Shown: in pieces, positions 10,761 to 23,274 of the stretch | Position numbering within the stretch: position 1 is the first letter of the stretch | Layout of the letters: each line of letters starts with the position of its first letter | Source of the DNA: Plazaster borealis | Taxonomy: Eukaryota; Echinodermata; Asteroidea; Forcipulatida; Labidiasteridae | DNA length: 64,000 nucleotides | Direction of reading: 5' to 3' | Assembly (NCBI GenBank): GCA_021014325.1 | Contig: CM037460.1 | Span: 20,366,044-20,430,043, forward strand | Notes under the pieces: generated by a model | The model's database searches: none | Told to the model about the DNA's origin: nothing | The model's input: the letters and a program-made list of their open reading frames with translations, nothing else | Program-made: the position numbers and the translations under genes

Positions 10761-11398
10761 CAGTTTTAAAGCTAAAAACAAAAATCGTGACCAGATTTTA
10801 GGCTTTAATATTTATATTAAAATTGACGGCTTCTGTGACACTTTCTTCTTGATACTATCATTGCCTCCGGCGGCCCCGTGGTATCCACCGTCCACAGCTG
10901 TTCAACGCCAAAATGACTGTTCTTCTTTCGTGTTGTTGCTCATCATCATAATTATCAGGGCAGCCATTAGTCGGTTAATAACATTCAATGGTAAGTGAAA
11001 TAATTCAAGTCTTTCTCTTTTTATTTGACAGATTCCATAAACACAGCGCTGAAACTATAGGCTAAAAATGTTAGGGGGCACAAGGGGGTGGACCATTTTT
11101 TATAAGGGGAGGGGCACATCTGGCCAATTACAGCTGTAACTTTCCATGCAGTTTTCTTCAACAAGCCCCTTTTCAGGCGCTGTTGTTATGCCAATTGTAA
11201 GGTAATCTGGCGCGAGTGTACAACGAAATACATTGTCTGCGTGTATAGAAAAATGGTTTTTAAAAACATTGGAATTATCACATTAAAGCTTACAAAATTT
11301 AACATTTCACTCTGGTAATTTTTTAATCTCAAAAAACAATATTATTTCAAATGGGGGGAGGGGGGCACAACACTAGTTACGCCACTGTATAAACATTA
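10761..11398. other. intergenic, part duplicated at 13185-13273
   Basis: Contains a G-rich run near 11355. The stretch from 11180 to 11290 (GTTGTTATGCCA, GCGCGAGTGT, AACATTGGAATTATCACATT) reappears with changes at 13187-13272. No gene seen. Confidence 0.5.
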
Positions 11399-11776
11399 AA
11401 GGGGTTGTATACGTTTGGTAATTGGGACCCACTGTTTGTTTAAATCCTATATACATGTAGTTAATATAATTATACCATAAAACTAACCTGTGAAAATTTC
11501 AGAAGGTGTTAGCGTTTTTGAGATATTGCCGAAAATCTGGAGCGGTTATGTCCACGCGGAAAGAATAATCTGCAATTGAATACACAATCTGAGAAACGTT
11601 ACTGTCGGTAACGCTTCTCAGATTCAAATTTTGGGGGATATTTTTTTCCATAACCGCAGTACTTCGTGAAAAGTTTCTATAAATGCATTATACCATCCGA
11701 AGCTGCTGTACTTCTTACCAAGTAAATTGGTATTGCCATTTATTTTCAGAGTCATTACTAAACGTATACAGACCCT
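11399..11776 (+). mobile_element. MITE, family B
   Basis: TTAA at 11395-11398, AGGGGTTGTATACGTTTGG start and ACTAAACGTATACAGACCC end. Confidence 0.83.
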
Positions 11777-12129
11777 GTGAAAAACTTAAGGTCGAGCAAT
11801 CACAGAAGACTAAAGGACTTATTTTGATTGCGACAATCAAAATAAACAAATGTGTGATGCCTGGGGTTCTTGAAATGATATTTTCTTGACTGTAACAGCT
11901 ACATGAATTAATTTCTCTGGAGGTCTGGTACTGGTGTGATTTTATTATCAACAAGCGCAGGTTGTAACTACTCATAATTGCCGAAATTACAATCAAAATG
12001 CATACCCCCCCCCCGCAATATGTTTTGACGTTTAACCCTAAATACAATTAAGAGGAGGATATTAATGAAGGCCACAGCAACACAATTCAGTGCCAAGAAG
12101 AAGAAAGAGAAGAGGTAATTTCAATTAAC

Positions 12130-13175
12130 CATAAAGCCCAGTATTATAATTATATTGTGCGTATCTTTGTTTTGTATTGTACCCGTATAATGAGGGTTAT
12201 TTTAGGGTTCTTTTTACCATATAATGTGCACATGTTAAGCGTAGAAAAGGTCCCCATGCATACGGTACAAAGCGTGCATATTGATAATATATATTTTCCA
12301 TTGTGATGCGCATAATTTGGTCTCCCTAACCGTGGCGTGTTTGGCAGACGGTGGTACCCGCGTAATGGGGTTATTTTAGCTGTTCATTTACCATACAACG
12401 TACACATATTTACGCGTAGAAAAGGTCCTCATATCTACGGTACAAAGTTGTGTGTTGTAGAACCAACTTTTCCATTGTGATGTGCACAAAATACGTTGCG
12501 TGTGCGTGGCACGGTTGTACCCATTAAATAAGGATTATTTTTAGGTGTGAGTGGCCATACAACGTGCACACATTTTCTTCGTAGAAAGGTCTCAATCAGT
12601 TTTTGGTAGTGTTTTCTCATGTTTTGAGATGTCAACATGTTTTGAATGGCTTATAACACGTAAACGCAATTTTACTCGATATTCCTCATTCCGATAGAGC
12701 GGGTCACATAATACGGTACAAAACGTTGCTGCCGTGAAATCGACTTTCCCGTTAGGATGTGCACAATACCCGCGGTGTACGTGTAGTGTCGTGTACCCGT
12801 ACAATGATGGTTATTTTAGGCGCTATGTGACCATACAACGTGCACACATTATATCCGTAAAAATGTCCTCACTTGTTCGGTACAAAGTGTGTGAAGTGAG
12901 AAAATAAATTTTCCATTGTGATGTGCACAAATGTGTCTCCCTGTGGCGCATGTGCTGGCACAGTGTACCCGCATATTGAGGGTTATTTTAGGCAATGGGT
13001 GACCGTACAACGTGCACACATAATATGCGTAGAAAAGGTCCTCACTTGTTCGGTTCAAAGTGTGTGAAGTGAGAATTTACTTTTCCATTGTGATGTGTTT
13101 GTGATGTGCACAAATGTGTCTCCCTACCGTGGCGAAAGTGCCGGCACAGTGTACCCTCATAATGCGGGTTATTTT
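12130..13175. repeat. diverged ~180-bp tandem array, about six units
   Basis: Each unit carries GGTTATTTTAGG, CATACAACGTGCACACAT, a GTAGAAAAGGTCC-like block, GGTACAAAGT, CCATTGTGATGTGCACAA and ACCGTGGCG-like blocks in the same order. The unit at 13060-13110 has a small internal duplication. Short ORFs on both strands across it are array products. Confidence 0.8.
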
Positions 13176-13273
13176 AAGCATACTCTTGTTATGCCATTTA
13201 CTATTTTTTTGTAAGATAATGCGCGAGTGTAAATGGAAAAATTGTTTTAAAAACATTGAAATTATCACATTAA

Positions 13274-13609
13274 AGGTATTGTATACGTTTGGTAATTGGA
13301 ACCCACTGTTTGTTTCAATCCTATATAATTGTAGATTATATACCATACATTACAACTAACCTTGCATTTCGAAAGGTGGTAGCGTTTTGGAGATATATTG
13401 CCAAAAATCTGGAGCAGTTTGTCCACGCAGAAAGAATAATCTTCAAATTTTTTGGGATAAAAAGTGATATCTTTTTCCATAACCGCAGTACTTCAAAATG
13501 AAAAGTTTTTCAAAATGCATTATACTATCCAAAGCTGCTGTACTTCTTACCAAGTAAGTTTTTATTGCCATTAATTTGATGATTAATTACCAAACGTATA
13601 CAGACCCTC
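13274..13609 (+). mobile_element. MITE, family B
   Basis: TTAA at 13270-13273, AGGTATTGTATACGTTTGG start and CCAAACGTATACAGACCCT end. The left flank duplicates the sequence near 11180-11290. Confidence 0.85.
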
Positions 13610-13839
13610 TAATAATTAGACTGGTCACAAGCTGGTCCATGATAACATTAACAATGAAACACACCTTCATCACCTTGCAGCCATCTTTGTCAGGTTCCCC
13701 GTATACACCAATTACTCTGATAGTTTTAATTCCCAATTTATAAAAAAGGGTCTGACTATTTTCCCTTCCAGCCTCAATTTGGTTTGGTTTTGAATGAAAG
13801 AAAAACAAGATGGCTGCACCATTGAAACCGTATCAGAAT

Positions 13840-13955
13840 TGGCGGATGCAGCTACGGCTACGACAGTAGCTAAGGTTATACTTCAATGCATGGCGTGGAA
13901 ATCTAGCCGTAGCCGTAGCTGTAGCCGCCAATTCGGACACGGCCTTACTGGGTCA
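13840..13955. repeat. TAGCCGTAGC inverted repeat element
   Basis: GCAGCTACGGCTACG on the left faces AGCCGTAGCCGTAGC on the right. The right end (CCAATTCGGACACGGCC) recurs near 61230 and, degraded, at 987-1027. Confidence 0.6.
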
Positions 13956-14139
13956 TCCACTGTGTGCAAAGATGTCAGCTATTTTCATGATGTTATTTAC
14001 CAATTCCATCAGTGTGATTTGAGCTGCTCTTTTTTGGATATTCGGCCCACAGTGATGTACTGTAGGCTTCCCTTTTGCAGAGGATGTACAAAACTTTTTT
14101 GCTATTGAGGAAATGGTGCTGAAAGCCGGTGTCATGCCA

Positions 14140-14340
14140 AAAAGTGTCTGCTGCCAAATAGTGTCCGCTGCCAAATAGTGTCCGCTGAGCATGCACAGTG
14201 GATGCCAAACACTATTTGGCACGTATTACGTGCCAAATAGAGTCCGGTGCCAAATAGTGTCCGGCACTTAGTCATGCATGCACAACACACGGACAGTATT
14301 TGGCAGGGAGTTTACGGTCAGTATTTGGCAGGAATGGACA
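14140..14340. repeat. cluster of TGCCAAATAGTGTCCG repeats on both strands
   Basis: At least seven related copies of TGCCAAATAGTGTCC or its complement in 200 bp. A 29-bp palindrome (CTATTTGGCACGTA and its complement around one T) lies at about 14211-14239. Confidence 0.8.
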
Positions 14341-14562
14341 GTATGACGTGAATTTGACGTCACAACTCTGTTTTCGCTGCAAATATTGAGCCGCAAAAGT
14401 TGAGCCCGGCTCAACTTGCAAATTATTTGTTGCGAATTTGTGACATCAATATTTGCTTCGCATTCGCATTCGCATTCGCAGGAAGTATGAACCAGGCTTT
14501 TAACACAGGTCACACATCAGTTCACACAATTAGCCAACAGTTTTTAAGTGGAAATCTCAGTT

Positions 14563-14708
14563 AATGGGGGACTTTTGGGACGCTAGGTGGCAGCAGACTC
14601 ACCAGGTAAATCCATTGTGTTCGGTAATGTGTGCATGCTCAGAACTACGTAAACAATGGACATTTACGTGGAAGTCTGCTGCCACCTAGCGTTCCCAAGT
14701 CTCCCATT
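14563..14708. repeat. fold-back element CTAGGTGGCAGCAGACT
   Basis: GACGCTAGGTGGCAGCAGAC on the left faces GTCTGCTGCCACCTAGCG on the right, about 65 bp apart. A degraded relative lies at 18170-18303. Confidence 0.8.
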
Positions 14709-14719
14709 ACCCATAGGGA

Positions 14720-14994
14720 TTCATGCTCATAGACTTCTTCGCAAATACTCGGTACGCGCTCATTTGCCGTGGGAAGAGGTGCATGCTGGTATAGTATTGA
14801 CACATTTTGGTCGCCAGCTAGACCAACAGTCATTCCACGGCTAACGCATGCGCACGGAGTATTTTCGAAGTAGTCTATGGTTGGACAGCGTGGTCCGAGT
14901 GCTCCCTCTATAGTTCTATTTAATAACTCTATGCTTTTTACCTCATAGTTTAGGTGTGCCACTCAAAAAACTTCATAATGAAGAGAAACTTTGG
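14720..14994. other. intergenic, nothing recognised
   Basis: No supported feature. Confidence 0.4.
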
Positions 14995-15010
14995 AGAAGT
15001 CAGGTTTTGT

Positions 15011-15032
15011 TTTATTCCCAGTGTAGTTTATT
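15011..15032 (-). terminator. candidate polyadenylation signals
   Basis: Two AATAAA hexamers on the minus strand at 15027-15032 and 15011-15016 fall where the repeat-poor stretch downstream of GLG1 ends and repeat-rich DNA resumes. Another AATAAA lies only about 25 bases past the GLG1 stop and could serve a short form. Confidence 0.25.
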
Positions 15033-16510
15033 ATACAAAACACATTAACCTATTGAAATTAAAAGAATAAACATTTAAATGCATCAAAAAGAGCAACAAC
15101 TGTGGATAGCTCCATCCCACCAACCAATCAAAGCCGTAATTGCTCACTTGACAATCAAAATCGGACAAAATTATGACAAAATGAGCTTGTATACTTCAAT
15201 ACAGTCGCAGTGGGCGGGGCTTAATGTATCTCTCCATTCTGACCAACTACTTTATTGACTGACGAAATGAAGCCTGTATGCCCCTCTCGACTAAATAAAA
15301 CCAAAATACAAAATAGCAAATTACAAAAAAAAACACCATTACCCTCAACAATGAATAACTGAAAGCAGTACGCTTCCACTAATTACAGACGATAACAAAC
15401 ATTCTTATGAGAAACTTTCTGCTAGGCTCTGTTAATTATAAAATAGGTGTTCAACCTTGTAGGCCTACTTATTGTGCTCATTAATTCTAAACTATTAAGA
15501 AAGCTATCATTTCTAAAACTTAACAAAAGCATGGTGTAGGTATATGTAATGAAACACAGTTTGTCTATTGAAACAAAAACACGTCAGTTTTATACTCAAT
15601 ATAGTTTGTAACTTGTATTCAAACAGCCAAAGATGTACCGGGTAGTGTACACAAACAAATAAGATTTAAGAATGAAATGCCCACCATACTCCCAACATTG
15701 ATTTCATTGTTGTTTTCCAAAAACCATTTTTGTTTGATACAAATATACAAACCGGTATGACAAAGAGAACACTGACAGGACTCAAAGGTTTAAAATAGTA
15801 TTACAAATAATCTTAATAATTGTAAATTGTTGTCCAATTTTGATGCTGATCGTAAAGGGTTACCCCTTTAAGGAACTACCTTTAGGAACTAAACAAATGA
15901 CCGAACAGCCATTTTACCACCCGCCAAACCAAAAATGCACATTTAAATGGTAAATGAATGCACAATGCGAGGTTTAAGTTAGTGGCAACATGGCGGTCGT
16001 GTGGCTTCAATGCACTCTATTATGAAAACTTGTTTCACTATCAACAGCGGAGTCATGTTTTTGCGTTCATGCCCAAGCTGTTTGTATTCAAGATCGTAGG
16101 GAGATTGAGGATTCTGTTGGTGTTTGGACCAATGATGTCTCTTGGTTGAAATAGGTAACTATGGCCAAATTCACACGAAGACCATTTGTCGACTTGTGGC
16201 TGATATTAACGTGATGGGTACCAGGCAATATCGACCTCCAGTTGACAAAATAATTGGTCCTTGCGTGAACTTGGCCATGTTGTCTTCTTCGTTCATCTTG
16301 GCGATGGATATTTTGCTAGAAACTTTCTAAAAACTGGTGCTGTTAAGACATCTACATACAAATATTTATTTCACCATGTTTTCACAAAACTCTACAATGT
16401 TTTCTGGTTGAAAATTTGATGTCAGTATTTCATGGATGTTCATTATTGCTTTACTACCACGAACATGGCATAAACTATACATAATAATTATATTTATAAA
16501 GTCTGGCGTC
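15033..16510. other. repeat-poor A/T-rich stretch
   Basis: No gene and no high-copy repeat recognised. Inside the proposed GLG1 3' UTR. Confidence 0.5.
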
Positions 16511-16514
16511 TTAA

Positions 16515-16889
16515 AGGCACTGAACACGTTTGGTAATTGTCAAAGACCAGTGTTCTCACTTGGTGTATCCAAACATATGCATAAAATAACAAGCCTGTGA
16601 AAATTTGGGCTCAATTGGTCATCGAAGTTGCAAGAAAATAATGAAAGAAAAAACACCCTTGTTGCACAAATTTGTGTGCTTTCAGATGCCTGAAAAAGAC
16701 TTCTGGCTAGAAGTCTTTTTCAGATTCAAATATTTCAGTGAGAAATTACCTTTTTTCTCAAAAACTACGTAACTTCAGAAGGAGTCGTTTCTCAAAATGT
16801 TTTATACTATTAACAGCTCTCCGTTGCCCGTTACTAAGTAAGTTTTTATGCTATTTTTGTTGAGTAATTACCAAATGTGTACAGCGCCT
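16515..16889 (+). mobile_element. MITE, family A
   Basis: TTAA at 16511-16514 and 16890-16893. Ends AGGCACTGAACACGTTTGG and CCAAATGTGTACAGCGCCT. Contains a GACTTCTGGCTAGAAGTC inner hairpin. Confidence 0.9.
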
Positions 16890-16893
16890 TTAA

Positions 16894-18169
16894 TTGATTG
16901 GTGTCATCCTATTGTTTTTGCTTAAGGCAACTTTTCCCGTATTTTGCAAATAATTATTGTTCTGCGTTTACAAAATTGAACAATGGCTCTATGCAAGCGT
17001 TCTTTCCCTACTGCCTCGGGTTAGGCTTCCGCCTCTGTTTGATGCTGGAAACACCGTGCAAAATATACACTGCTCCAAAGGAACCCAAAGCCGAAGCCCG
17101 GCAGAGGTTTTCAAAAAAGTCCACGCTTGAAAATACAGCGAGGCACTTGCCGTGTTCCTATGCAGATTTTCGAAGCAACACACCCACCCTCAGCTTGGTC
17201 TTTGTGTCAAAGCGGTGTACTCTTGATATGTAATAAACAGATATACAACTTTGCAAAAAAAAAAACAACCACGCTTAAAAGGGGCTGTGTCGTCATGATC
17301 AAAGCAGGAATTATGAACTCTCATCCAGTTACTGCATCGCACGGCCTCCCCTTGTAACATTTACAGTGAGAGCGCACACGTGCGTGCAGTAAATGGGTGA
17401 GAGTTTATCATTCCATGTACAGCCACAGGCCTGCTTTGATCTTGACAACACAGCCCACTAACTCTGTACAGTGTTTTTTTAAGTTTTTGTGACACTATTA
17501 TTAAAGAAGAAAAAAAAGAGAAGGAAATCAGCTTATCAGATGAGAAGATGCATACTTGATTAAACATAGAATGCTTCATGTTTGACATTTAAAAAAAGAT
17601 ACCAGCTTCATCATGGAACTATCCTCCATGGATACCTACACTCGACATCAAACAAATATTTACATCATGGTACACTTCAGTTCTGACATGTGAAGTGTAT
17701 TATTCAAATAAAATTACAGTGACAAAATACTAAACAAAAGAAGTAAAACATTAGTTAGGTCATGGTTGAGCTTCTCTGTGCTTGTTTTACTAAATCTTTT
17801 TTTGTGTATGACTACTGTGATGGAAAGATAATCACTGGGAAAAAAAAGGTTACTGGTACCAAAGTTTAAAAGAATAAAGGTCATTATACAAAATACTAAA
17901 TACGTGGAAATAGAAACGGCTTGATAACAAAAAGTCATTAAATCAACAAGTCTTAATTTATAATATCAAGATTCGCTGTGCTTTTGTTTCGAGTTTTAAA
18001 CAGTTGTTTTCCCTGTACTGTATACATTTTTGAAAACAAAATCAACTTTTTAAAGATCTTCTTTTTAACCCAATGCGATTGATAAGTTTGTTCTGATTGA
18101 GTTCATGCTTCGTACAAGAGTAAATAATATAATGTTTATTGTCCGGTTGAGAAGATTTGACACGACAAT
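16894..18169. other. repeat-poor A/T-rich stretch
   Basis: No gene seen. A 17330-17430 segment has an inverted ACTCTCA-C/TGAGAGT-like pair only. Confidence 0.45.
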
Positions 18170-18303
18170 TGCGCAGTAGGTGGCAGCAGACTTCAACCAG
18201 ACAAATCTACTGTACTCGGAAACGTGCGGATACTCAGAACTACGTAAGCAATGGAAATTTAACTGGTATGTACGCTGCCACCCCCGACCCCAATGTCTTC
18301 CAT
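18170..18303. repeat. degraded fold-back related to 14563-14708
   Basis: TAGGTGGCAGCAGACTTC, CAGAACTACGTAAGCAATGG and CGCTGCCACC blocks in the same order as the copy at 14563. Confidence 0.7.
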
Positions 18304-20034
18304 TGAAGGTGATCTAAAAACCTTCAACAATATCAAATTCTTAAATTCAAACTCCTTCCGAATTTGCCATTTAGCGACAGCATCAGTCTTACTTTAAAAT
18401 TAATATATTTCTTACTGGTAAACCATTTTAAGACCCTAAAGACATTTTAAGACCTTTAGTCAATATCCGAAATGGAATTATATACATGTGGGAAAACTCG
18501 TTCTCATACTGCCGACACAAATTCCGAGAGACGTTTTTAAAAACATTCATGATACATCTTGGACTCTCTGTCACTCCCTCTGCACTTTTAATTCGCCAGT
18601 GTCGAACAATACACAAAAGGTCTAGCGAAGCTTGACTTCCCAGTACACTTGAACCGACTCCGTCGAATCAGGCACAACAATGTCTACAATTGGGTGGGGT
18701 TGAGTTGAGCAAAGAGCCATAAAAAAATTAGTATGAACACAGTGAAATCTTTGTATACAATAACTAGGACTAAGAGTGTGAAATTTCCCTTCAAAATTAC
18801 AAATTTAAAAAAAGTTACATTCTCTAAACACTACAATAAAGAAATAGGCGTTGAATTCAAAATAATTTGATACGTAATAGATGGCCACTTTGTGGGAAAA
18901 ACAACTATAATTACAAATTCCACTAAAACAAAAATAAAGCTTTTTGAATGTTTTGAATCACATCTTTTTGATGTTTTCACTTCTCAGGCATTTTTTTTAA
19001 TTAATCACTTAGTAAGAAACAAACAAAAATCTACATCTTAGTTCATTTAATAATACAAGTTAGTTTTCTTTCTAGATTTCCATTTAATACTCTTTACAAC
19101 CATTCCGTTATTATTATTTCACTCTAAGAAAAATTACAGCTAAACCATCTACCGTTAAACTCCCTTTAAGGAGTTTCTATCCTCTTTACAAAGCAAAGTT
19201 ACCCTCAACAAAAAGACAATGTGCAAACAATTGTTAAAGTATGTGCAACCTGAAGGGCTTACCAATGTTTAGTTATTTAGTTATTTTATTTTATTTTATT
19301 TTATTTTATTGGACTATTTTATTAGACTAATTTTTTTTTTACTGAGATTATTTTGCACAATCACGGCATATTTGAACTAATGTGCAATCATATAATTTCT
19401 CTCACAATCATTATCGCCCATTCCTGGACTTACAATGGTTCATGTGGAGCATTGGAAAATATCAACAGATTTGCAGAATTGAAAACAAAAATATATTCAA
19501 AAAGATATTGCTCAGTAAGTAAGTGGTGCACCTTTCAAAAATCAAGCATTACTTTATTAGGGTGAAACAATCTTTAAAGTGTATTAAAAAAAACCACCCT
19601 CATATTTATGTCTGAGAAAGAATTGGGAAATTGAGTTTAGAATCAACCCCAATACTTAGCTTTCCACACCCCTCAATTGATAAACAAAACTTTTAAGATA
19701 TTTTATTGTTTGTGCTTAAAACCAAAGCAGCTTCTGTGAGCAAAATAATGCAGATAAATTGCATTTCCTACAGATCTGTATGAAGGTTCTTAGAACCCAA
19801 GACAGAAAATTTCCGTCTGAAACATGATCAGGAAAAAACTCTAGTTCTTCACTGCAGAAAATGTTTGCCTCAAGTACCTGTGTTTAGGCATAAGAGTGCT
19901 AATTAGGAGCAAAGAGCAATTATGTTGCATCATCAGCAACACGGTGTGGCACCCTGGGTTTTAACTCTTGAAAGAAAGCGGACTGAAATTATTGTTTACT
20001 CTAAACCAAACCACACAAACTTCAGGATCAAATT
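18304..20034. other. repeat-poor A/T-rich stretch with a TTTTA microsatellite
   Basis: Nothing coding recognised. A (TTTTA)n run covers 19281-19310. Confidence 0.5.
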
Positions 20035-20540
20035 AAGTGTTGTGATGCACTCATTTTCCAATAGAGTCCTCATCAAAATGTGAAGAAAAAATTAGTAGTC
20101 TCTAATCTTGCGTAAATATTATGTAAAATGTCAAATGATTTTATACTTTATTCAGAACGAAATTTGAAACTTGACGTCACACCGGACAGCAAAAACAAAC
20201 AGGTCTGTACATCCAAAGAGGAAGTTTTGCGCCCGTCAAAAGGTCAAATTAAATTCTATTTTGATTGAATATCATCAAAATTCAGGAATGAACTGAAAAT
20301 TCTTTGTAGAAATATGTACAGACCATTATTTGAAATGTGACGTCATCAAACATTTTTGGGATTTTGACACAAATTGCATTTAAAGGGTATCAAACACAGT
20401 GACATTTTACACCATTTCAACGCGAGGCTAGAGACTTATAATTCCCCCCCCCACTTTCATAAAGACTCTATCTATTGGAAAATGAGAGGATCACAGACCC
20501 GAATTTGACCTTGGAGCCCCTCTTTAAAAGATTGTCAGAT
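20035..20540. mobile_element. large fold-back element, family G
   Basis: CACTCATTTTCCAATAGAGTCC on the left faces GGACTCTATCTATTGGAAAATGAG-like sequence on the right, with inner TAGAGACTTATAA and AGTCTCTAAT pairs. It is followed by CTCTTTAA. Confidence 0.7.
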
Positions 20541-21077
20541 ACAAGTGAGATCTAAAGGGCTCTGCATGGGTTAACCTAGTCTATGTGCAAGATGTTGTTC
20601 CTTATCACTCGATTATCCGCACACTATACACGAACCATCACACAATAGCAAGTGCTCTTATTGCGTAAAACCACTGACTAGTGAAGCGAACACCCTCTAT
20701 TGGTAGCGTTGTCGCGCCATGTATGCAAGTGTTCAGTGTGCATGGTTTCACTATAACAATTAGCAAGAACGTCTTGCGCCAAGATAACGGTTAAACCACC
20801 ATAAAGTGGAACTCACAATATGCACAAATAATGCAATTCAGTTAAACTCCTAATTTCAGGCCTATCACTTCACACACAAAATGCAATTCATTGCGATTCT
20901 GTTCCGCTGTCTTGAAGCCTTGGTGAAATCTAACTACACAAGCTTTTAGGTTTCCTTTAAAACAGTAACATTGTTAATAAGAAAGAAATCTACTTGCAAC
21001 TTTAAGAGAGACGTCCTAATTATGTACTTCATATTTCAAAGCGGTACTCTTTTACTCTCCCTACACGTACCTGACCT

Positions 21078-21272
21078 GGGTCCAATTTCATAGAGCTGCT
21101 TAAGCAGAAAATATTGCTTAACGATTTTCTGCTAAGCAGAAATGAGCAGGATACCAGTCACAAATGGCACATGTGAGATGTTAGTTTTTGGCTGGTAACC
21201 TTATTCTGGTAAGCAACATTTTGTTGTGCTTAGCATCTTTTTGTGCTTTAGCCGCTCTATGAAATTGGGCCC
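21078..21272. mobile_element. family F MITE, complete
   Basis: GGGTCCAATTTCATAGAGC to GCTCTATGAAATTGGGCCC with TGCTTAAGCA motifs. Confidence 0.88.
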
Positions 21273-22427
21273 AGGAGGTATTTCTTTAGTAAACAGTCCA
21301 CCTACGCGTGGTGTATGGTGAAACATTGGTACAAAAATATATTGCATACAGAGATTGCTTTTTGGCAGTGCTCCAGACTGGCCTCAAAGATCCGCTTTGT
21401 GCACGTAAGAGCTTCTTTTGATGAGAATTTAGACGTCAACTACTGTAACTAAAATATATGCCATTGACAAAAGGTATATTTTTTTTAATGATAATAACAA
21501 CTATTCCAGTCAGCAATATGCAAGTTCCCAGTGTAATCAATATATCCAACATGGTCAATGCATACAAGTCAACTGACACAATTAAACTCAATATCACAGC
21601 AAGCCAATAGTGTGTAGAATGCATTCACATACCGATCACAGATTGGTTCTGAACACAGCTACACCAGCCTTCAAAACCCAGACATAGTTTCATCTGTGAC
21701 CTATAAAGTTGCAGTCAGCATCAACAGTATGTGAGAGATACACTTATTAACCCCAAAAACTTGCTACTCACCATGCACAAAGTGGATGTTTCCGAGGAAA
21801 AAACCCAAGAAGTCTAAGCAGCCGGGAATGCCCAAACCGTATTTGACTTGTTTAATTACTAAAGCTACAAAGCAACTGCAACAGTACAACGCACTCGTAC
21901 AATGAGCATTCGATGTAGTCCTGATAACATCAGCGAACACATCTTATATCAAATTTAAGTCTTTTTTTGTGTATTTTTTTTCCTCCTTTTTTAAAATATT
22001 TTTTTTTTTAGTTTCGTTTTTACTAAAGTAAAACCGAGTAGAAAATAAAGTATCGTGTTGCTTTTTTAAAACCGAGACCTATCTAAGACAATGGCGCCAG
22101 AAGTTGAAACAAATTGAATATATATTTATTTTTTTAAAGAGCACAATGCATTTTGGGTTGATGAAATTACGCATAATCATGAAACCAGCATAACTAACGA
22201 AAAAGTGTTATTTCATTCAGGAAAATATGTACATCCTTTTGGGACCGAATATAATTATTGTACCAAAAAACACACAAATCTGACAACAAAAAAATAAAAA
22301 ATATATATACATTTACATATATATATTTTAAAACACGCCTTGAAAAAAGCTAGAACATTTAGTGTACAGGACCTGAAGTTTACATCCGTTGGCAAAATTT
22401 GAGTCAAACCTTGTTCCTCCTTGAAGA
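21273..22427. other. A/T-rich stretch, nothing recognised
   Basis: No gene or named repeat. Part of the proposed 3' UTR. Confidence 0.45.
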
Positions 22428-22455
22428 CCCCCCCCCCCCAAAAGGGGGGGGGGGG
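22428..22455. repeat. C12-A4-G12 hairpin
   Basis: Twelve C, four A, twelve G: a perfect hairpin that could also form G-quadruplex or i-motif structures. Run lengths may carry sequencing error. Confidence 0.85.
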
Positions 22456-22511
22456 TGGTATCAATAGGGTACCTGGCATGTGTACTGGCCCCTTGTCAAA
22501 TTGATAAATTC

Positions 22512-22670
22512 AGGCCTGGAATTTCACGGAGGCCAAGGCCTCTCTTGCCCTGATCTTGGCCTTAGTGCCCCTTCAAAAGTTTCCCATAGACTTTAAACAA
22601 TTTCCATTGAAAATGGCCCTCTGCAAAATGAAAATGGCCTTGCACTCTCAAAGATACAAATTTCAGGCCT
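22512..22670 (+). mobile_element. family H element, without insert
   Basis: Termini AGGCCTGGAATTTCACGG and ACAAATTTCAGGCCT. Body matches the outer parts of 25198-25599 and 29670-30091. Confidence 0.75.
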
Positions 22671-23106
22671 ATAAGTTTTATCGCACTTCTCTTGGGTTTG
22701 AAACGTAACGGTACAAGTTTCTGAAACACAGCATGGGCAACTGTGTCTTGGAGGAACTTCTTTCATCGCATTCAATTTTGTATTTCCCCAAAAATTCAAC
22801 AGTCCCCGCATTAACAGAAATGTAATACTCTCAATGAGGCGTAGAAATAAAACATTCTTATCAGCGCGAGAAATCAGCACATCCAATGGTAAACAAAAAA
22901 TAACTAACCATTTCAATAAATGTTTCTGCATAATTGACAGGGACGCGAAAAAACAACTAATAAGAAGGTGGCAGAGTTTAAGTAGATTTTCATTATGCAT
23001 TGTGCTCTACAATACTACACCATTGAGAAATGAGTCATACGAAGAAAAAAATATAAACCCAAACAAAATACCTTTAGTTTATTTTTATAAAACACTAACA
23101 AAAAAA

Positions 23107-23274
23107 TCACTTGTTTTTGAGTTCAGCTCGGATGCGCTTCGTGGCTCGGCCGCAGCACATTCCCCCGAAGAAAAGTATTCCTATTATTCCCAGAAAGACC
23201 ATAAGAAAGTAGCCTCGTGATTGTGAGGCGTTGATGGCAGCGGCGAGGTCTTGCAGAGAGCCTGGTGGTGCAAC
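23107..23274 (-). CDS. GLG1: GLG1 last exon w21: transmembrane helix, tail and stop
   Basis: Acceptor TTCAAG. 55 codons then TGA. VAPPGSLQDLAAAINASQSR (NAS sequon) leads to the hydrophobic segment YFLMVFLGIIGILFFGGMCC and the cytosolic tail GRATKRIRAELKNK. Human ends CGRITKRVTRELKDR, so the tail that governs Golgi placement is conserved in length and charge. Confidence 0.96.
   Translation of the reverse strand, partial: VAPPGSLQDLAAAINASQSRGYFLMVFLGIIGILFFGGMCCGRATKRIRAELKNK

Larger units (their letters stand above)
14995..23106 (-). other. possible long GLG1 3' UTR, otherwise intergenic
   Basis: Downstream of the GLG1 stop lie about 8 kb of A/T-rich, mostly low-copy sequence with no coding gene I can recognise. 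It contains one each of several repeat elements, while the flanks are saturated with them. Repeat depletion over this length and two AATAAA signals at its far end suggest a transcribed 3' UTR. This is inference only. Confidence 0.3.

Noticed and set aside
22593..23000. 135-codon minus-strand frame next to the GLG1 end
   Set aside because: Covers the family H repeat and unique A/T-rich DNA. Not in frame with GLG1 and no homology seen.
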